DNA of 64,000 nucleotides from Chaenocephalus aceratus (taxonomy: Eukaryota; Chordata; Actinopteri; Perciformes; Channichthyidae): assembly GCA_023974075.1 (NCBI GenBank), contig CM043791.1, positions 1,392,604-1,456,603 of the forward strand, read 5' to 3'. The position numbers and the translations under genes are program-made. Of this stretch, positions 11,780-46,581 are shown piece after piece; the stretch's first letter is position 1, and every line of letters begins with the position of its first letter. The notes beneath the pieces were generated by a model. It was not told the origin of the DNA, did not search any database, and saw nothing but the letters and a program-made list of their open reading frames with translations.

Positions 11780-12570
11780 CCCTCTAATTAGTTACCTCTC
11801 TACAGCTGATGGGCGACAGCAGAGAGGCCCTGCCTATTTTGTAATGCAGGGTTGAGTGCCTACTGAGGACCTGTGTAACGGGTTCACTTGAGCAGATCTG
11901 AGATTTAAAATCTCTCAAAAGCGCCGTTTTAGCTACAATAACTACAGAACAATTATACAGGGTAGAATAAATGAAACAGAGAAGTCTAATTAAAGTCTAA
12001 TTAAAACAAGAATATAACTTACAGTGGTTGCTGTGTAAGTAAGCTGATGAAGTAAGCTGGTGTTTTAAAGATGCAGCATTGAAAAATATTTTTTTAAATC
12101 CTAGTTGTTCAGTCAACAAGCGAGCTTTTCTCAACACAGCTATGCTTTTTATTCATTTGCCCACATTATAAAAAGTACAGTTTATCAAATGTATAACCTC
12201 ACCCCCCTTTTTCTTCTAATGTTGGTCGGGGTGGAGGGTGTGTGTGATGGTTTGCCTGGATGTGTCCTGGCTGAGTGGGTGTGGAAGCAGGAACAGAGCT
12301 GCATGCTGACTCACTGATGAAGTGCAAGTAGGTGGAGGATGGGAATTGAGGCTGGCTGGTTTTGAGGACCATAGAGACTGGCTGACCCAGTTTCCACTCC
12401 AGCCCAGTTCGTTTCATTGTTCAATCATGACGTAGTGGTTTTGTCCCGGTGTGGCTCAGCGAGCTGTCCTGACCAAGAGCTGAGCTGCTCACTGCTTCTT
12501 TACCTCTGCATTCTGCGCTCCATGTACAAGGTGTTCTTTGGGCCAGAGAGTGCCTTTGTATTGTATGCTT
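11780..12570. other. Intergenic sequence, no gene
   Basis: No coding or RNA feature can be supported. The short frames around 12105-12417 on both strands have no recognisable domain. Confidence 0.4.
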
Positions 12571-12574
12571 TAGT

Positions 12575-12660
12575 GCAGAAAAGGGGGAGACAGAGGGGAG
12601 GACATTGCCTGTATGCTTTAGTGCAGAAAGGGGGAGACAGAGGGGAGGACATTGCCTGAC
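12575..12660. repeat. Tandem duplication of a 44-50-bp unit
   Basis: The stretch TGTATGCTTTAGTGCAGAAA plus GGGGGAGACAGAGGGGAGGACATT occurs twice in a row with one base of length difference. It directly precedes the tRNA-like SINE head on the opposite strand. Confidence 0.75.
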
Positions 12661-12667
12661 ATGTTGG

Positions 12668-12752
12668 GCTGGCCCAGGATTCAAACCGGCTTCCTAGCAG
12701 CAGAATCTGCAGACAGCCGCCCGTTCTAACCCACCGAGCTGTACCCCAGCCC
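12668..12752 (-). mobile_element. tRNA-derived SINE head
   Basis: On the minus strand the sequence has ACAGCTCGGTGGGTTAGA, close to a pol III A box, and about 50 bases later GGTTTGAATCC, close to the B box GGTTCGAATCC. The spacing fits a tRNA-derived internal promoter. A proper cloverleaf with an acceptor stem is not evident, so I call it a SINE or tRNA pseudogene rather than a tRNA gene. Confidence 0.55.
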
Positions 12753-13847
12753 ATCGCTGCACATTTAACATTTAGATGGAACCAACATGTTTAGAACTCC
12801 ATCACATGTGAAGACTAGCTTTTTATTGTATTTTCATTATTTCTCAATCAAAGAGTTCAGCTAGAGCTGCAGTTTAAACCTGCGTGGAAGCTAGGTGCTG
12901 TCAGAGTCCCAGTTCCACAGTCCACTGACCCAGTCAACGGGAAATAGGAAAGCATTTAGCCAAATTGGAAAGGACCTTATCCACATTTATTTACGAACAC
13001 TGAAATTGCTTTTCCAACAGAAGTCAGCTGAACACTGGGCAGAGGCAGCCTTACAAGGTGCCACCTCCTCATCAAGGGACACATACATGAACAGGCTGTT
13101 GACGGTGCCATCAGGGGCAATGTAGAGGAGTTAGACATGCTGTCCACAGGGCCGGGTATCGAACATCCACCCTCCGATAAGTGTCCTCTCTTCAGACCAG
13201 CCGCTCCTCCTCCTGAGGTTTCTCCTTAATCCTCTCTTCTGTTTTTAATAGTGAAAGCATAGTGTTTTAAAATACAAACAATTAGGTAAGCTTAACAGCG
13301 TATTCTTGAATAAGAAATCGTTTAGCTTCGGCCTAGAAGTAATCCGGAGACGGCTTACAGGTCCGCAGAACAGTTGAGGTGCTGTTTAGAGCGTCGTAGC
13401 AATCGTTTAAAAATAAAAAGATGAGGCGAAAAAGGAAATATCTTTAGTGTAGTGCTCTAAGCTTCAGCCACTATAGCTTAAAAGTCACTAAAATGTTATT
13501 TTAAAAATGTTTTCCATTAGGGGTTTCTTTTGCCCATATAGTACTACGGGTGTGTGAAGGTTACTCTACCACTAGTTACTACTCATCACTACGGAAGTAG
13601 CAGTGACTAGCAGTGCTTCCGAGTGCTTAAGGAAGAATGGACACCCTGCAAATTCAGCTTTGCCATGCAAGTTAAAATGGAGAATAGAACACATCTTGTA
13701 GCTTCCATAATTTAAGTTACAATGGCTCATCAAGTAGAATCCAGTTAACCCAGGAATTATTAGTTAGAATTAAGGCATTTTTTTATTCCATATTTGATTT
13801 AATTGAGAATTTGATTTGCCACCTGACTGATTCCCTGCCTCTCTCCA

Positions 13848-14006
13848 GGGGTAGATGGGTTGCACAAGCTGTTTGAGGATCAAATGATATCGGGGCACAG
13901 CGACCACATCAAAACGGATGAAACTAGGTCAGGCTGAATCAGAGCAGACTGAGAGCAGACCCCCGCTGATCCAGGCGAGCCCCGGCCCCTTCCAGTTCAT
14001 ATCCAG
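13848..14006 (+). promoter_or_regulatory. Possible bmal1 promoter / non-coding first exon
   Basis: A GC-richer stretch ends in CATATCCAG|gtaactg, a good donor site, about 1.2 kb upstream of the candidate exon at 15248. A CTCTCTCCAG acceptor-like site precedes it at 13847, so it could instead be an internal 5' UTR exon. There is a RORE-like 11-mer at 13921. The position relative to bmal1 is suitable, but nothing here proves transcription. Confidence 0.3.
13921..13931 (+). promoter_or_regulatory. RORE-like site (AAACTAGGTCA)
   Basis: The 11-mer matches the ROR/REV-ERB response element consensus [AT]A[AT]NT[AG]GGTCA at every position. In mammals, paired ROREs at the Bmal1 start site mediate ROR activation and REV-ERB repression. 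Only one clear site is seen here. By base composition such a match is expected about once per window by chance, so location is the main support. Confidence 0.3.
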
Positions 14007-14009
14007 GTA

Positions 14010-15247
14010 ACTGAAGCAGCTCGTGTGCAGCCTGATCCACTCATGTTCACAGGGGGGGGGGGCTGACTCATGTGACAACAGCCTGCGAGAAGAATGCATG
14101 GCTATTGGTTCTGCTCACATCGCCTCAGCTACAGGGTATACTCATGATTTCGGACCCCCTTGAAAACGAGATCTCAAGGGGTTTATCCCAATAAATACAA
14201 TTTCTAAAAAGATATGATATCTGGCACGATTACACTGTTGTTCATTGAAATCTGAGATGTCAGAATATTTACTGTAGCATTGTGTTTCTAGTGGTTATTG
14301 TAAGTGTTTTAATAACTGATGCCATTGTGTGTGTGAAAGTGACATTCACCTGCTGAAGTAAAAGACCAATGCGTAGGGAAATGAAAAGCTGTGTGTGGTC
14401 AAAGGGACGGACAATGATGGATTCAGCTTAATTACACATTTATATATCTGAGGCTCAGCATGTAGCCATGTGCCGTCTGGTGCTAATGAACTGTAATCAG
14501 TACTCAGTACTATGGCAATTCAGTTACACCAAGCACACCAGCTTAGTGTGCATACTATGCACGCCGCCTGATGAAAGATTGCTTGTGGTCGAACTCCACA
14601 TGTTGTGCCCCAGGATGTAGAACTGTCCAGCAGGGGGCCGTCGGCACACGGACGCTGCTACTTTGCTACTAAGAGACACTCTCTCGGTCACTTCCGGGAA
14701 CAGACCTTCAGAGAACTATTCACCCCGAGCGGCATGGTCAAGTTACTCTGAAGTAAAGTAACTCGATGATTAGGCAGCTCGGTGAAGACGAGCCTCAGTG
14801 AACTCGTAGTGCGTTCAGTAGTTGTCTTCTAAAGAAGTGTGACTGCACACCACGTGGTCCGTTCAGTCGGTCATTGAAACACTTTGCTTGGAAATGAGGG
14901 AATTGCACCAAATGATCACAATGTTTATTGTTTGGCAAAGATCTGTGCAAGATTTTAATATATTCTTAACTTGCATTTTGACAAAGATATTGACCTTGGC
15001 TGAGATGTGGATATTGTACTAGACTAGTTCATAATGAATTGAATTGTTGAGCCGTAATACACATGACGATGAGTGAGTCTGTCGTGGAACAGATACGGTG
15101 TGATATCATCCTCTTAAAGACATGACTTCAGAGGCAGCGTCTTCCTGTCTGCCTCCACACTGACCCATATGTTTGTGCACTTGTTGATGTTTTTAAAATG
15201 ACTCCTGCTGTGAAGGACACTTCATTACATGTCATCTCGTTCACAGT
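14010..15247. other. Upstream bmal1 region, no coding sequence recognised
   Basis: Apart from a G-run at 14051-14062, no exon, repeat or transposon stands out. Confidence 0.4.
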
Positions 15248-15310
15248 TGGGGCCCGAGAGTGGATGGAAGGAGATGATTTCAACACAGAGGCTGTGATGA
15301 ACATCTGTGG
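15248..15310 (+). CDS. bmal1: bmal1 candidate upstream exon with in-frame ATG
   Basis: The segment is bounded by a good acceptor (TCGTTCACAG) and donor (CTGTG|gtgagac). An ATG at 15265 opens MEGDDFNTEAVMNIC and, when spliced to the next exon at 15899, continues in frame as DDLMADQRMDIS. It may be a 5' UTR exon or may encode a 16-18 residue N-terminal extension. Phase agreement supports it, but I do not recall this peptide with certainty from known BMAL1 proteins. Confidence 0.5.
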
Positions 15311-15906
15311 TGAGACTGACTTCATATTAAACGTTCCTTTTTAACACAGACTGTAACAGCCTCAATGTCTTTGAGCCATCATAATGACGTGTCTGAAACA
15401 TACCTGTGGATGTTTTCCATGGAGACCGCTCTGAACCTTTGCTTGATGTTTGGAGCACGACAGCCCAGCACTGCAGTTAGTGACGAGACTATTCCTCCAC
15501 ATGCCTTTGTCATGGGTTGGCAGCATCACTACACATGTGAAAAACATGGTTCACATTACACAGGCCAGCTGGATACTCACTTAGTGCTTACACATGTGCT
15601 CACTGTTTCTTTCTGTGTTGTTTACATTTTGGTTCTATTGTCATGCATTTGAGTTATCATGGAAACAGTCCTCAACTGTATAGTTGTTGGCATATCGCCT
15701 GCACAATGGATGTTTCGGGGCCATTTAAACCACATTCAAAGAGCCGTATTTACAAACAACCTAAAATGTTTTCGCGCGGAAACACAAAGATTACAACGAT
15801 CAGTCATTACAGAACCAGGTAGCCCAAGCCTCTCTGACGAGCTGCACAGAGAGAGAGGGGTCAGGCTGGAACAGTCCCGGTGTGGGTTCTCTCTGCAGAT
15901 GACCTG

Positions 15907-38935
<23,029 letters not shown>

Positions 38936-39296
38936 GGAAGCTGGGGAGGGGGGGAGGCAGGGACTCCGTCAGCAGAGCCGTGGAGAGAGTTCAGGCAGGG
39001 TGAAGTCTGGCTGTCCCCCCCCCCCCTGACCGCACAGCAGAGACATCATCTAACACATGTATGATCCAGTAGAGAGGTTTCAGAACTGCAGGAGGGTCTT
39101 TCAGTCTGAACGCTTCACACCTGCACGTCGTTCATCATTCCTTGTAGCTGAAGGACTGACCCTGGGTCTTTATACAGAGATCCTCCGATGTGTTAGGATG
39201 ACCCTTTCTGCAGTGGTGGCGTCTGCACACTGTATCAGCCTCGGGGGGGGGGGCTCCCGGTGGTTGACTGAACTCTGTCTCACTCTGGCTCTGGCC

Positions 39297-39345
39297 CCCT
39301 CCCTGTCGGCCCCCTCCCTGTCGGCCCCCTCCCTGTCGGCCCCCT
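39297..39345. repeat. 16-bp tandem repeat in bmal1 3' UTR
   Basis: Unit CCCCCTCCCTGTCGGC in about three copies. Confidence 0.85.
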
Positions 39346-40193
39346 CCACGCCAACACAGGACTCTGAGGCGTTGACTAACACTGGTTGAAGTTTGTTGTT
39401 GTGGGGGGGGGGGTCGCCTCTCTAACTGTACGCTTGAGGCTCCTCACAAGTTGATGCCGTACGGCTCAGGTGCCCCCCCAACATGCCTGTTGTCCCGGCT
39501 GACGGAAGCACACACACCAGAGGCTCTCCTGGGAGAGAGGACTTTATTCCCAAACCACGATCTGTTTCAGTTCCTGCTGTTTCCTAGACCCACATGAACG
39601 TTTGTCATTTTTCTAAAAGCCACTCTCCAGCTCATCCTCACTAAATCATCGATCAAGAGTGTATTCTGAATTCAAGTATCAAATACGTTTTGAGTACACA
39701 TTTGAATGCTGTCCAAAAAGAATACTCCTTAAGCTCAGCACAGGTTTTCACCAGTCCATCACTATGAAACCAGCGGGACACCTAACACGAGGCACCGAGC
39801 AGCCGCTGAGCCTGCCCCTCCCACAGGTGGTCTGGTCACGGGGTCTCCCTCCTCCGTCACGCTGACCCAGTGATGCAGTCACACTGACTCTGGGTCAGCG
39901 TTCTGATGGAAGTATTTCTTTGCCTTAGTGATCTGAATATTTAAATTGTAATGTATATCTCCGTACCTTGGCTAGCGGTTAGCTCTGAGGAATGAACAGC
40001 GCAGATCTAACTTGTTTGGGAAAGATGAAATACCTCCAAGTTCATCTCTTCGCAGATATTTACAGTATGTTGACAAATATCTGTTTAGCACTAACATACA
40101 CTGTAGTACTACAACTACATACACACTACCTAGCAGCGGAGGGAGGGTGGGGTGAGGGCAGAAACATGTCCCAGAGATGCAGGGACAGGGGGG

Positions 40194-40431
<238 letters not shown>

Positions 40432-40637
40432 GCCCCCTCCGGTCCTCCTCCAATCAGGCAGCAGCTGGCAGGTCTCCATCTGTTCACTACAATACAGTGC
40501 TCCCTCTGTTGATACGCCCCCCCATCTGACAATAATGTATCAAATCTTTAAATATGATCATGTTAAGAGTATACTTTATGCAAATATATATGAGTATAAT
40601 GAGTGTATTGTATGTATCAGCAGTGAAATATTTTTAA

Positions 40638-40643
40638 AATAAA
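40638..40643 (+). terminator. bmal1: bmal1 polyadenylation signal AATAAA
   Basis: Canonical hexamer, with GT-rich sequence (TGATTGGTTTCTGTCTTTTG) shortly downstream as expected of a cleavage/polyadenylation site. Confidence 0.6.
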
Positions 40644-40799
40644 ATGATTGGTTTCTGTCTTTTGACACGATGGTCTCTGTCCATACAATGTTCCTTTCCT
40701 GTTTAGTCATCAAACACATATCATGCTGCACAATTTGAAAACATTTACCTATTGGCTGATATCACAATTGTAATAAGATTGTTTGTATTGGATCTGTAT

Positions 40800-40804
<5 letters not shown>

Positions 40805-40847
<43 letters not shown>
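40805..40847. repeat. (GT)n microsatellite
   Basis: About 20 GT units just beyond the bmal1 poly(A) signal. Confidence 0.95.
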
Positions 40848-40849
<2 letters not shown>

Positions 40850-40851
<2 letters not shown>

Positions 40852-42200
40852 CATTTTTGTTCAGTCTGGAGAATAGGATTTGTATGATACCTTTTTAGCT
40901 CAACAATACGTCACTTATCATTCAAAAATATTTGGTTTCCTGCAATCTAAATTCATTTATGGGATATTTTATAAAATGTAAATTGTGCAGCCTTTCATGA
41001 TACAGTCTGTTGGGTGCTCAGTCATCGCTTACACCTGATGTTCTCGCCAATCAGAGCGGCCCGTGGTATTTTTACATGAGGTTGCCACCCAGCGCCTGGC
41101 AGTCTGCACGCAGAGGAAGAGGCGCTGCTTCACAGTCTCCTTATTAAAGAGAGCAGGTCTAAAGAAAACTCCAGAAGCCCTGCTGCTTATCTGTCGTCTC
41201 ATCATGTGACCTCAAACATTATTTAAAGCATGACCTTACTCTGCATGAAATTATAATTTTAACTGGACGCATTTCCATATTTAATCTCCACCCTGGAGTC
41301 GAGTCATCTCCAGATGTTGGACATGTTTGCATCTGTTGCCAAACCTTCAGGAAACCCCTGGTGTTAGTTTAAAAGTCAAAAGTCAAAATGTGGCCTGCTT
41401 CAAAAACACTGCTGAGTTCTTTGTCCTTTTAACATTCTTATGTAAATGTACAAATATATTGGCGAAAATGAATTCATTGTTCTGTGGTTATTCGTGTGTA
41501 TATTCCTACATCTTAATACAGTATTATTATACGAAGGAGCTCCTAACCTCCCAGGACTCTTTGTTGATGACACAGCTGTTAGATATGTATCAAGAATATT
41601 CATGTGATTCCACTGTGATCACATCACCAGACACCCATCGTATCAAGACCAATATCAAAGTGATGCCTTATACACGAGAGGACACATATTTGAAATCATA
41701 TAGTATTTATAATCATGTATAATACAAATACATGTAGCAGCAGTCAGTTTGTGTCTGAATTTAACAAGAGGAATATCTGAATTTCACACAATCAAATCAA
41801 ATCATATGGAGGATATTTAATAAAGTTAATGCAATTGTATTTCCTAATTTTTCCAATACCCTATGAAAGTGTATTTCTTTATTTTATCAATAACTTTATA
41901 ACCAAATAAACCATGGGTCCTAGAGCTCACAGTATAATGCAAGACTTTTAGAATATCACACATAACCAAAATGAAAAACTATTTTCATCTAACAATTATT
42001 TGGAGATTTTACAAAGCAACACCAGCATAATAAATATTGATTTTAAGGACTTTAAAGGTTGGTTTCAGAATTGTAATACAGTCTATGAGGACTTTGTTTT
42101 TCAATATCAAGATTTAAATCCCCTTAAGACTTGTTAGGGATACCTTAAAACCTTATTTTCTTTCTGCCTCAAGCTGAAGAACACACACAACAAAACACAG
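40850..42200. other. Intergenic AT-rich sequence, no gene
   Basis: The longest reading (41327-41722) has no recognisable domain. Nothing else stands out. Confidence 0.5.
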
Positions 42201-42208
42201 CTCTAGGG

Positions 42209-42527
42209 CAGTGTTTCTCAAACTTGTTCATACCAAGGACCACTTAACCAAAAAAAAACACTTGCAGACCACCTAACTCCACACATATCCAAAAACACAT
42301 CGTTTTTTGCAAATCGCCTGAAAATGGTACAAACAAGTGGCCACATGTGGGATGAAGGTGTTTATCTGGGCGATATCATGCAATCGAAAGTGAAACTTAA
42401 GCTCGCTCCATTGCGGAGATAACCGGGAGAGTGCGGAAAACTTTAATTAATTAATTTCAAATGTGAAATTTTACCAATATACTCACGGACCACCAGTGGT
42501 CCACGGACCACACTTTGAGAAGCACTG
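42209..42527. mobile_element. hAT MITE with imperfect 8-bp duplication
   Basis: Begins CAGTGTTTCTCAAACTTG and ends CTTTGAGAAGCACTG, flanked by CTCTAGGG (42201-42208) and CTCGAGGG (42528-42535), one mismatch. About 320 bp, non-coding. Confidence 0.85.
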
Positions 42528-43177
42528 CTCGAGGGGAACCTGGTAATGTTGCCAACACTGAGATCATATTGTGTTAGAACCTGTAAGAGGTTCATATTCT
42601 GCTGAACATTACAGTGAAGCCCAGTGGCGGTTCTCGAACATTTTACATGGGGTGGCAAAGGGGGGATAAGAGGTCATGCCAGGGTGGCATGGGAGGGCGG
42701 ACAGTACGTGATTTTACACTGTATATAACCTATTTATTGTTAATTCATGCCCTAACACAAGTGTTCTTAATGCACAAGAGAAACAAGGTGTTCAGACAAA
42801 CAATCGGGTGCCCTTTGAGTCCCCCAAGCTTACTTCAACAATTTTAAATGAAAGGAAACTACAAAATGTATCTTAAAGCAATTAATTAATGGAACAGGTT
42901 GTTTTGCATTACAAAAAAATTCTTGTCTTAGTATTAGACAGACATATTTGCATGTGCTCACTAAGCATTATTACATATTAAATTAATATTAAACAAATCA
43001 ACATGGCCAATTATCCCAAAATGTTGCTGCTAATATAATCATATGCTTGTCAACTTTAACTGATCAAAAATAAATTCTGAAAAAATACTTGAATTATCTA
43101 TGAAATTGCAATATTGTCCCTCAGTTTGTTTCAACCCCGTCACGCCATACCATTTACCCTCCTATTAAAATAATGGA

Positions 43178-43405
43178 TCAGTTCATGTGTGATCTGCAGG
43201 GAGGGTCAGTCCATGTGTGATCTGCAGGGAGGGTCAGTCCATGTGTGATCTGCAGGGAGGGTCAGTCCATGTGTGATCTGCAGGGAGGATCAGTCCATGT
43301 GTGATCTGCAGGGAGGGTCAGTCCATGTGTGATCTGCAGGGAGGGTCAGTCCATGTGTGATCTGCAGGGAGGGTCAGTCCATGTGTGATCTGCAGGGAGG
43401 GATTA
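43178..43405. repeat. 28-bp minisatellite, about 8 copies
   Basis: Unit GTCAGTCCATGTGTGATCTG plus CAGGGAGG, nearly perfect. Confidence 0.95.
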
Positions 43406-43974
43406 CATCACAAAAGTGTCAGTTCTTCTACCTATATTTCAGTTTTTGTATTTTCAGATTAAGATTGACAAGCTCAACATTTCAACTCTGTTAATGAAAA
43501 AATAAATAATTGTTTATTACAAAAAACAATAGTTTTGCAAAATATTACAATGTTGTAATGTCCTTGACTTCCATGTGGCGCCATATCTGAGCTAAACAAG
43601 GTCTCATGGCTACTTTGTGTCAAAAACTTCAACCCTGTTGCAGTTTTTCAAGTAAATTCCTAGTAATTATTTACATGTTGAGCCTGAGGTGGAACATGTG
43701 AGTAGTCCACTACCAGATGTTGACCAAACATTTTGGATTCATTTTTCAAAGATATAAAGACCCAAAAGACACCCGATTCAGAGAATACTCTAATTCTGCA
43801 TACTGTAGTTATAATAAGTACACAAATGACATCACCCATCTCTTCAGAGAGCTACAGGTGAGCTGCAGCAAAACACATTTAAATCAACATGTGTCCGTTC
43901 TGAGAGGCTGCAGCTGAGCGGTGCGGGATAAAGGGGAGAGAACAAGAAAAGAAAAGACCATGGGTCCAAGCCCT

Positions 43975-44670
43975 CCTCCTCCCCCTCTCCTCCTCCTCCT
44001 CCTCCTTACTCCTGTACTCATCTTTATTCTACATATAGTTGTTCTTCTTCTTCACTAATGTCTTCATCTCCTCCTCTTCCTCCTGCTGACCCTCCTGGTC
44101 TCTTAATCTCCTCCTCTTCCTCCTGCTCTGACCCTCCGGGTCTCTTCATCTCCTCCTCTTCCTCCTGCTCTAACCCTCCTGGTCTCTTCCTCTCCTCCTT
44201 CTCCTCCTGCTCTGACCCTCCTGGTCTCTTCATCTCCTCCTCTTCCTCCTGCTCTGACCCTCCTGGTCTCTTCCTCTCCCTCCTGCTCTGACCCTCCTGG
44301 TCTCTTCATCTCCTCCTCTCCTCTGCTCTGACCCTCCTGGTCTCTTCCTCTCCTCCTCTTCCTCCTGCTCTGACCCTCCTGGTCTCTTCCTCTCCCTCCT
44401 GCTCTGACCCTCCTGGTCTCTTCATCTCCTCCTCTTCCTCCTGCTCTGACCCTCCTGGTCTCTTCCTCTCCTCCTCTCCTCCTGCTCTGACCCTCCTGGT
44501 CTCTTCATCTCCTCCTCTTCCTCCTGCTCCGACCCCTCCTGGTCTCTTCATCTCCTTCTTCCTCCTGCTCTGACCCTCCTGGTCTCTTCCTCTCCCTCCT
44601 GCTCTGACCCTCCTGGTCTCTTCCTCTCCTCCTCTTCCTCCTGCTCTGACCCTCCTGGTCTCTTCAGTGA
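43975..44670. repeat. Pyrimidine-rich minisatellite (CCTCCT/CTGCTCTGACCC)
   Basis: About 16 variable copies of a roughly 33-42-bp unit combining TCCTCCTCTTCCTCCTGCTC with TGACCCTCCTGGTCTCTTC. The opposite strand reads as repeated KRPGGSEQEEEE-like peptides, but frames shift between units and there is no gene context. Confidence 0.9.
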
Positions 44671-44699
44671 ACTCTCTTTTCCTTTTCCTCTTTCTGTTC

Positions 44700-45400
44700 G
44701 TCCTGATCACTTCTCAGATATGTCTTTGTGTTGTTGTTGAATCACTCCTATACTCTGGCCTGCAAGAGTCTACTTGTGAAAAGCACTGGTACAAATGCTT
44801 GTATAACTTTACACGTTAGGGCCATGTAGCCTAGCTAATAAGTAGCATATCATCAGAAAGTATTTATCAAGCGCACACAGGCAGCTGTGTTTGGATCCAG
44901 TTTGACGGTAGAGGATGTATCCTGGTTTCATTGATCTGGCCTCATGGCTGTGATGTGTAGTTTACGTGGATTTAACAGTAGGCTACCGCGTAGTTTACCA
45001 AAGTGATCGATCTCCCAGCTAACGTTGTCTGCGTAGTATTTTGTAACGTAACGCCCCAAACAGCGCCCGTCTGTTAAACGCTATCGATTCAAACTGCAGC
45101 GTTTTATTAATATTAGTTTCAAGCTCTCGTCCTTAGTAAAAACAAAACTAGTGGAAGGGGAAATGCTCCCAGGGAAGCTGATCCATAGGTGCTGGGACAG
45201 CTCGGCCTCTCTGCAGCTCTGTGAGCGCGGTCTGTGTGAACCCCGCTCCGCAGTTTAATGCAGGGCCGTAGCTGTGTTTTTAACGGGCCTAAAATGATAT
45301 TTAAATGATTCACTTTTAACTAATGTAATGCTTGTTTCGTTGCTTGAGAAGCTTGTGGAAATAGTGTAGGTTTGTTTTAGTACAGTTTTAGGGAAACAAA
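44700..45400. other. Intergenic sequence, no gene recognised
   Basis: No exon, RNA gene or clear transposon terminus is visible in this part of the larger repeat-like block. Confidence 0.4.
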
Positions 45401-45544
45401 AATTAGGGGGGCAGCTCGGGGGGCAAGGGCTCTACAGTGGGGGGGGGGGGGGTGGGGGCCTTGCCCCCCCCCCGTAGATCCGCCCCTGCCAGCACCACAT
45501 TATTTTATCAAACTAACATGTATAGTAACAATAGATAGATGGGA

Positions 45545-45957
45545 CCTAAATCAGCCTAAAGCAGTTCCCTGTATGCCAACTAAGTGCTCTAGTCTTTGCA
45601 ATAGGATATTATGGTCGATAGTATCAAATGCAGCACTGAGATCGAGCAAAACAAGAATAGAGACAAGTCCCTTGTCTGAGGCTATTAGAATGTCATTTGT
45701 GACTTTAACCAGAGCTGTCTCTGTGCTATGATGTGTTCTAAAGCCAGACTGAAAATCTTCAAATAAATCATTGTTTTTTAAGTAATCGCACAACTGTTTT
45801 GCGACCCGCTTTCTCAAGAATTTTTGAGAGGAACGGAAGATTAGAAATAGGTCTATAGTTGGCTAAAACCTCTGGATCGAGGTTGTGCTTTTTAAGAAGA
45901 GGTTTTATTACTGCAACTTTAAATGATTGTGGAACATAGCCTGATAATAAAGACATA
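45545..45957 (-). pseudogene. LINE reverse transcriptase fragment, split by the BEL element
   Basis: The minus-strand readings contain [38 protein letters not shown] and, in the next frame, FQSGFRTHHSTETAL and LLDLSAAFDTIDHNILL. These are RT blocks of an L2/Rex-like LINE. Its 5' side is cut at 45958-45962 by the BEL/Pao insertion and resumes beyond 53210 for a short way. Confidence 0.8.
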
Positions 45958-45962
45958 TTCAT

Positions 45963-46299
45963 TATAGTTCCAGTAATCCAAAATTCGGCTCACAGATAGC
46001 AAAATAGCTTGACTCGGACAAATACGTCTCAGGATAGTTTGTTTTTTACTTACACAAAAAGGTATCAAATACAAACACATATTCTCTCAGGTCAAAAAAC
46101 TATGTTGCTCGGTGCTTCTTTCTCCTTCTCACACCCCAATCACCAGCAGCTGACGTCGGCTATAACGTCTCGTAATCACGAACAGCTGCGGTCGTCTATG
46201 CCGTTAATTTCACACGGCTGGTTCCAATAAATTATATACTAGCACTAACAACAAATGATAATAATATTCAAATATATATTTTAACATATGGCTCCTACA
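45963..46299 (-). repeat. BEL/Pao 3' LTR
   Basis: On the minus strand it begins TGTAGGAGCC and ends GGAACTATA. A purine-rich stretch (about 46300-46325 in minus orientation) precedes it, as expected for a polypurine tract. Confidence 0.9.
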
Positions 46300-46581
46300 T
46301 TTCCGGCCCCTAATTGGCTAGGCGGGGAGCATACCAATTACTAAAATACACTTAATTATATAATATAATCTAAACATAATTAAGCAACTGTAAGAACTTA
46401 TATTCTTTTAATGGAAGTCCGTTTTTGTTTTCTTGGGGGTGGCCATCACACTGCTTCGAGAAGCAGACAGAGCTTTGTGATCGGTCTCACTAAGACACTG
46501 GTCTTGGTCTTCACGCTGACGCTGCGTACAGCGCCTTTGGCGTCTGACATAGTCTTAAGGACTCTTCCCATCACCCACGAA

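Larger units (their letters stand above)
8015..11780 (-). mobile_element. L2-like non-LTR retrotransposon (LINE), interrupted
   Basis: On the minus strand, endonuclease-like sequence (about 11.58-11.05 kb), a linker, reverse transcriptase (about 10.1-8.8 kb) and a C-terminal region (8.73-8.22 kb) occur in LINE order. The 3' end has the familiar fish tail with ACATTTAGCTGAC and TTATCCAAAGCGACTTAC (read on +, 8021-8053). Frames are broken and a 324-bp MITE splits the endonuclease, so it is dead. The 5' boundary is uncertain. Confidence 0.85.
42622..45489. mobile_element. Probable non-autonomous hAT-like element holding minisatellites
   Basis: Starts CAGTGGCGGTTCTCGAACAT and ends GTAGATCCGCCCCTG, ends typical of fish hAT elements (CAGTGGCGGATC...). 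Flanking 8-mers do not match, so the boundaries may be wrong or the two ends may be from different copies. No transposase is present. Confidence 0.4.

Noticed and set aside
12668..12752. Functional tRNA gene on the minus strand
   Set aside because: A- and B-box-like motifs are present but no complete acceptor stem or cloverleaf can be paired; better read as a SINE head.
41327..41722. 131-residue open frame downstream of bmal1
   Set aside because: AT-rich, no recognisable domain, no splice or promoter evidence.
43178..43405. Regular 28-bp repeats that could suggest a CRISPR array
   Set aside because: Units are head-to-tail without unique spacers, and the genome is eukaryotic; this is a minisatellite.
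44024..44710. Minus-strand open frames repeating KRPGGSEQEEEE
   Set aside because: Frames change between units of a pyrimidine-rich minisatellite; no gene context.
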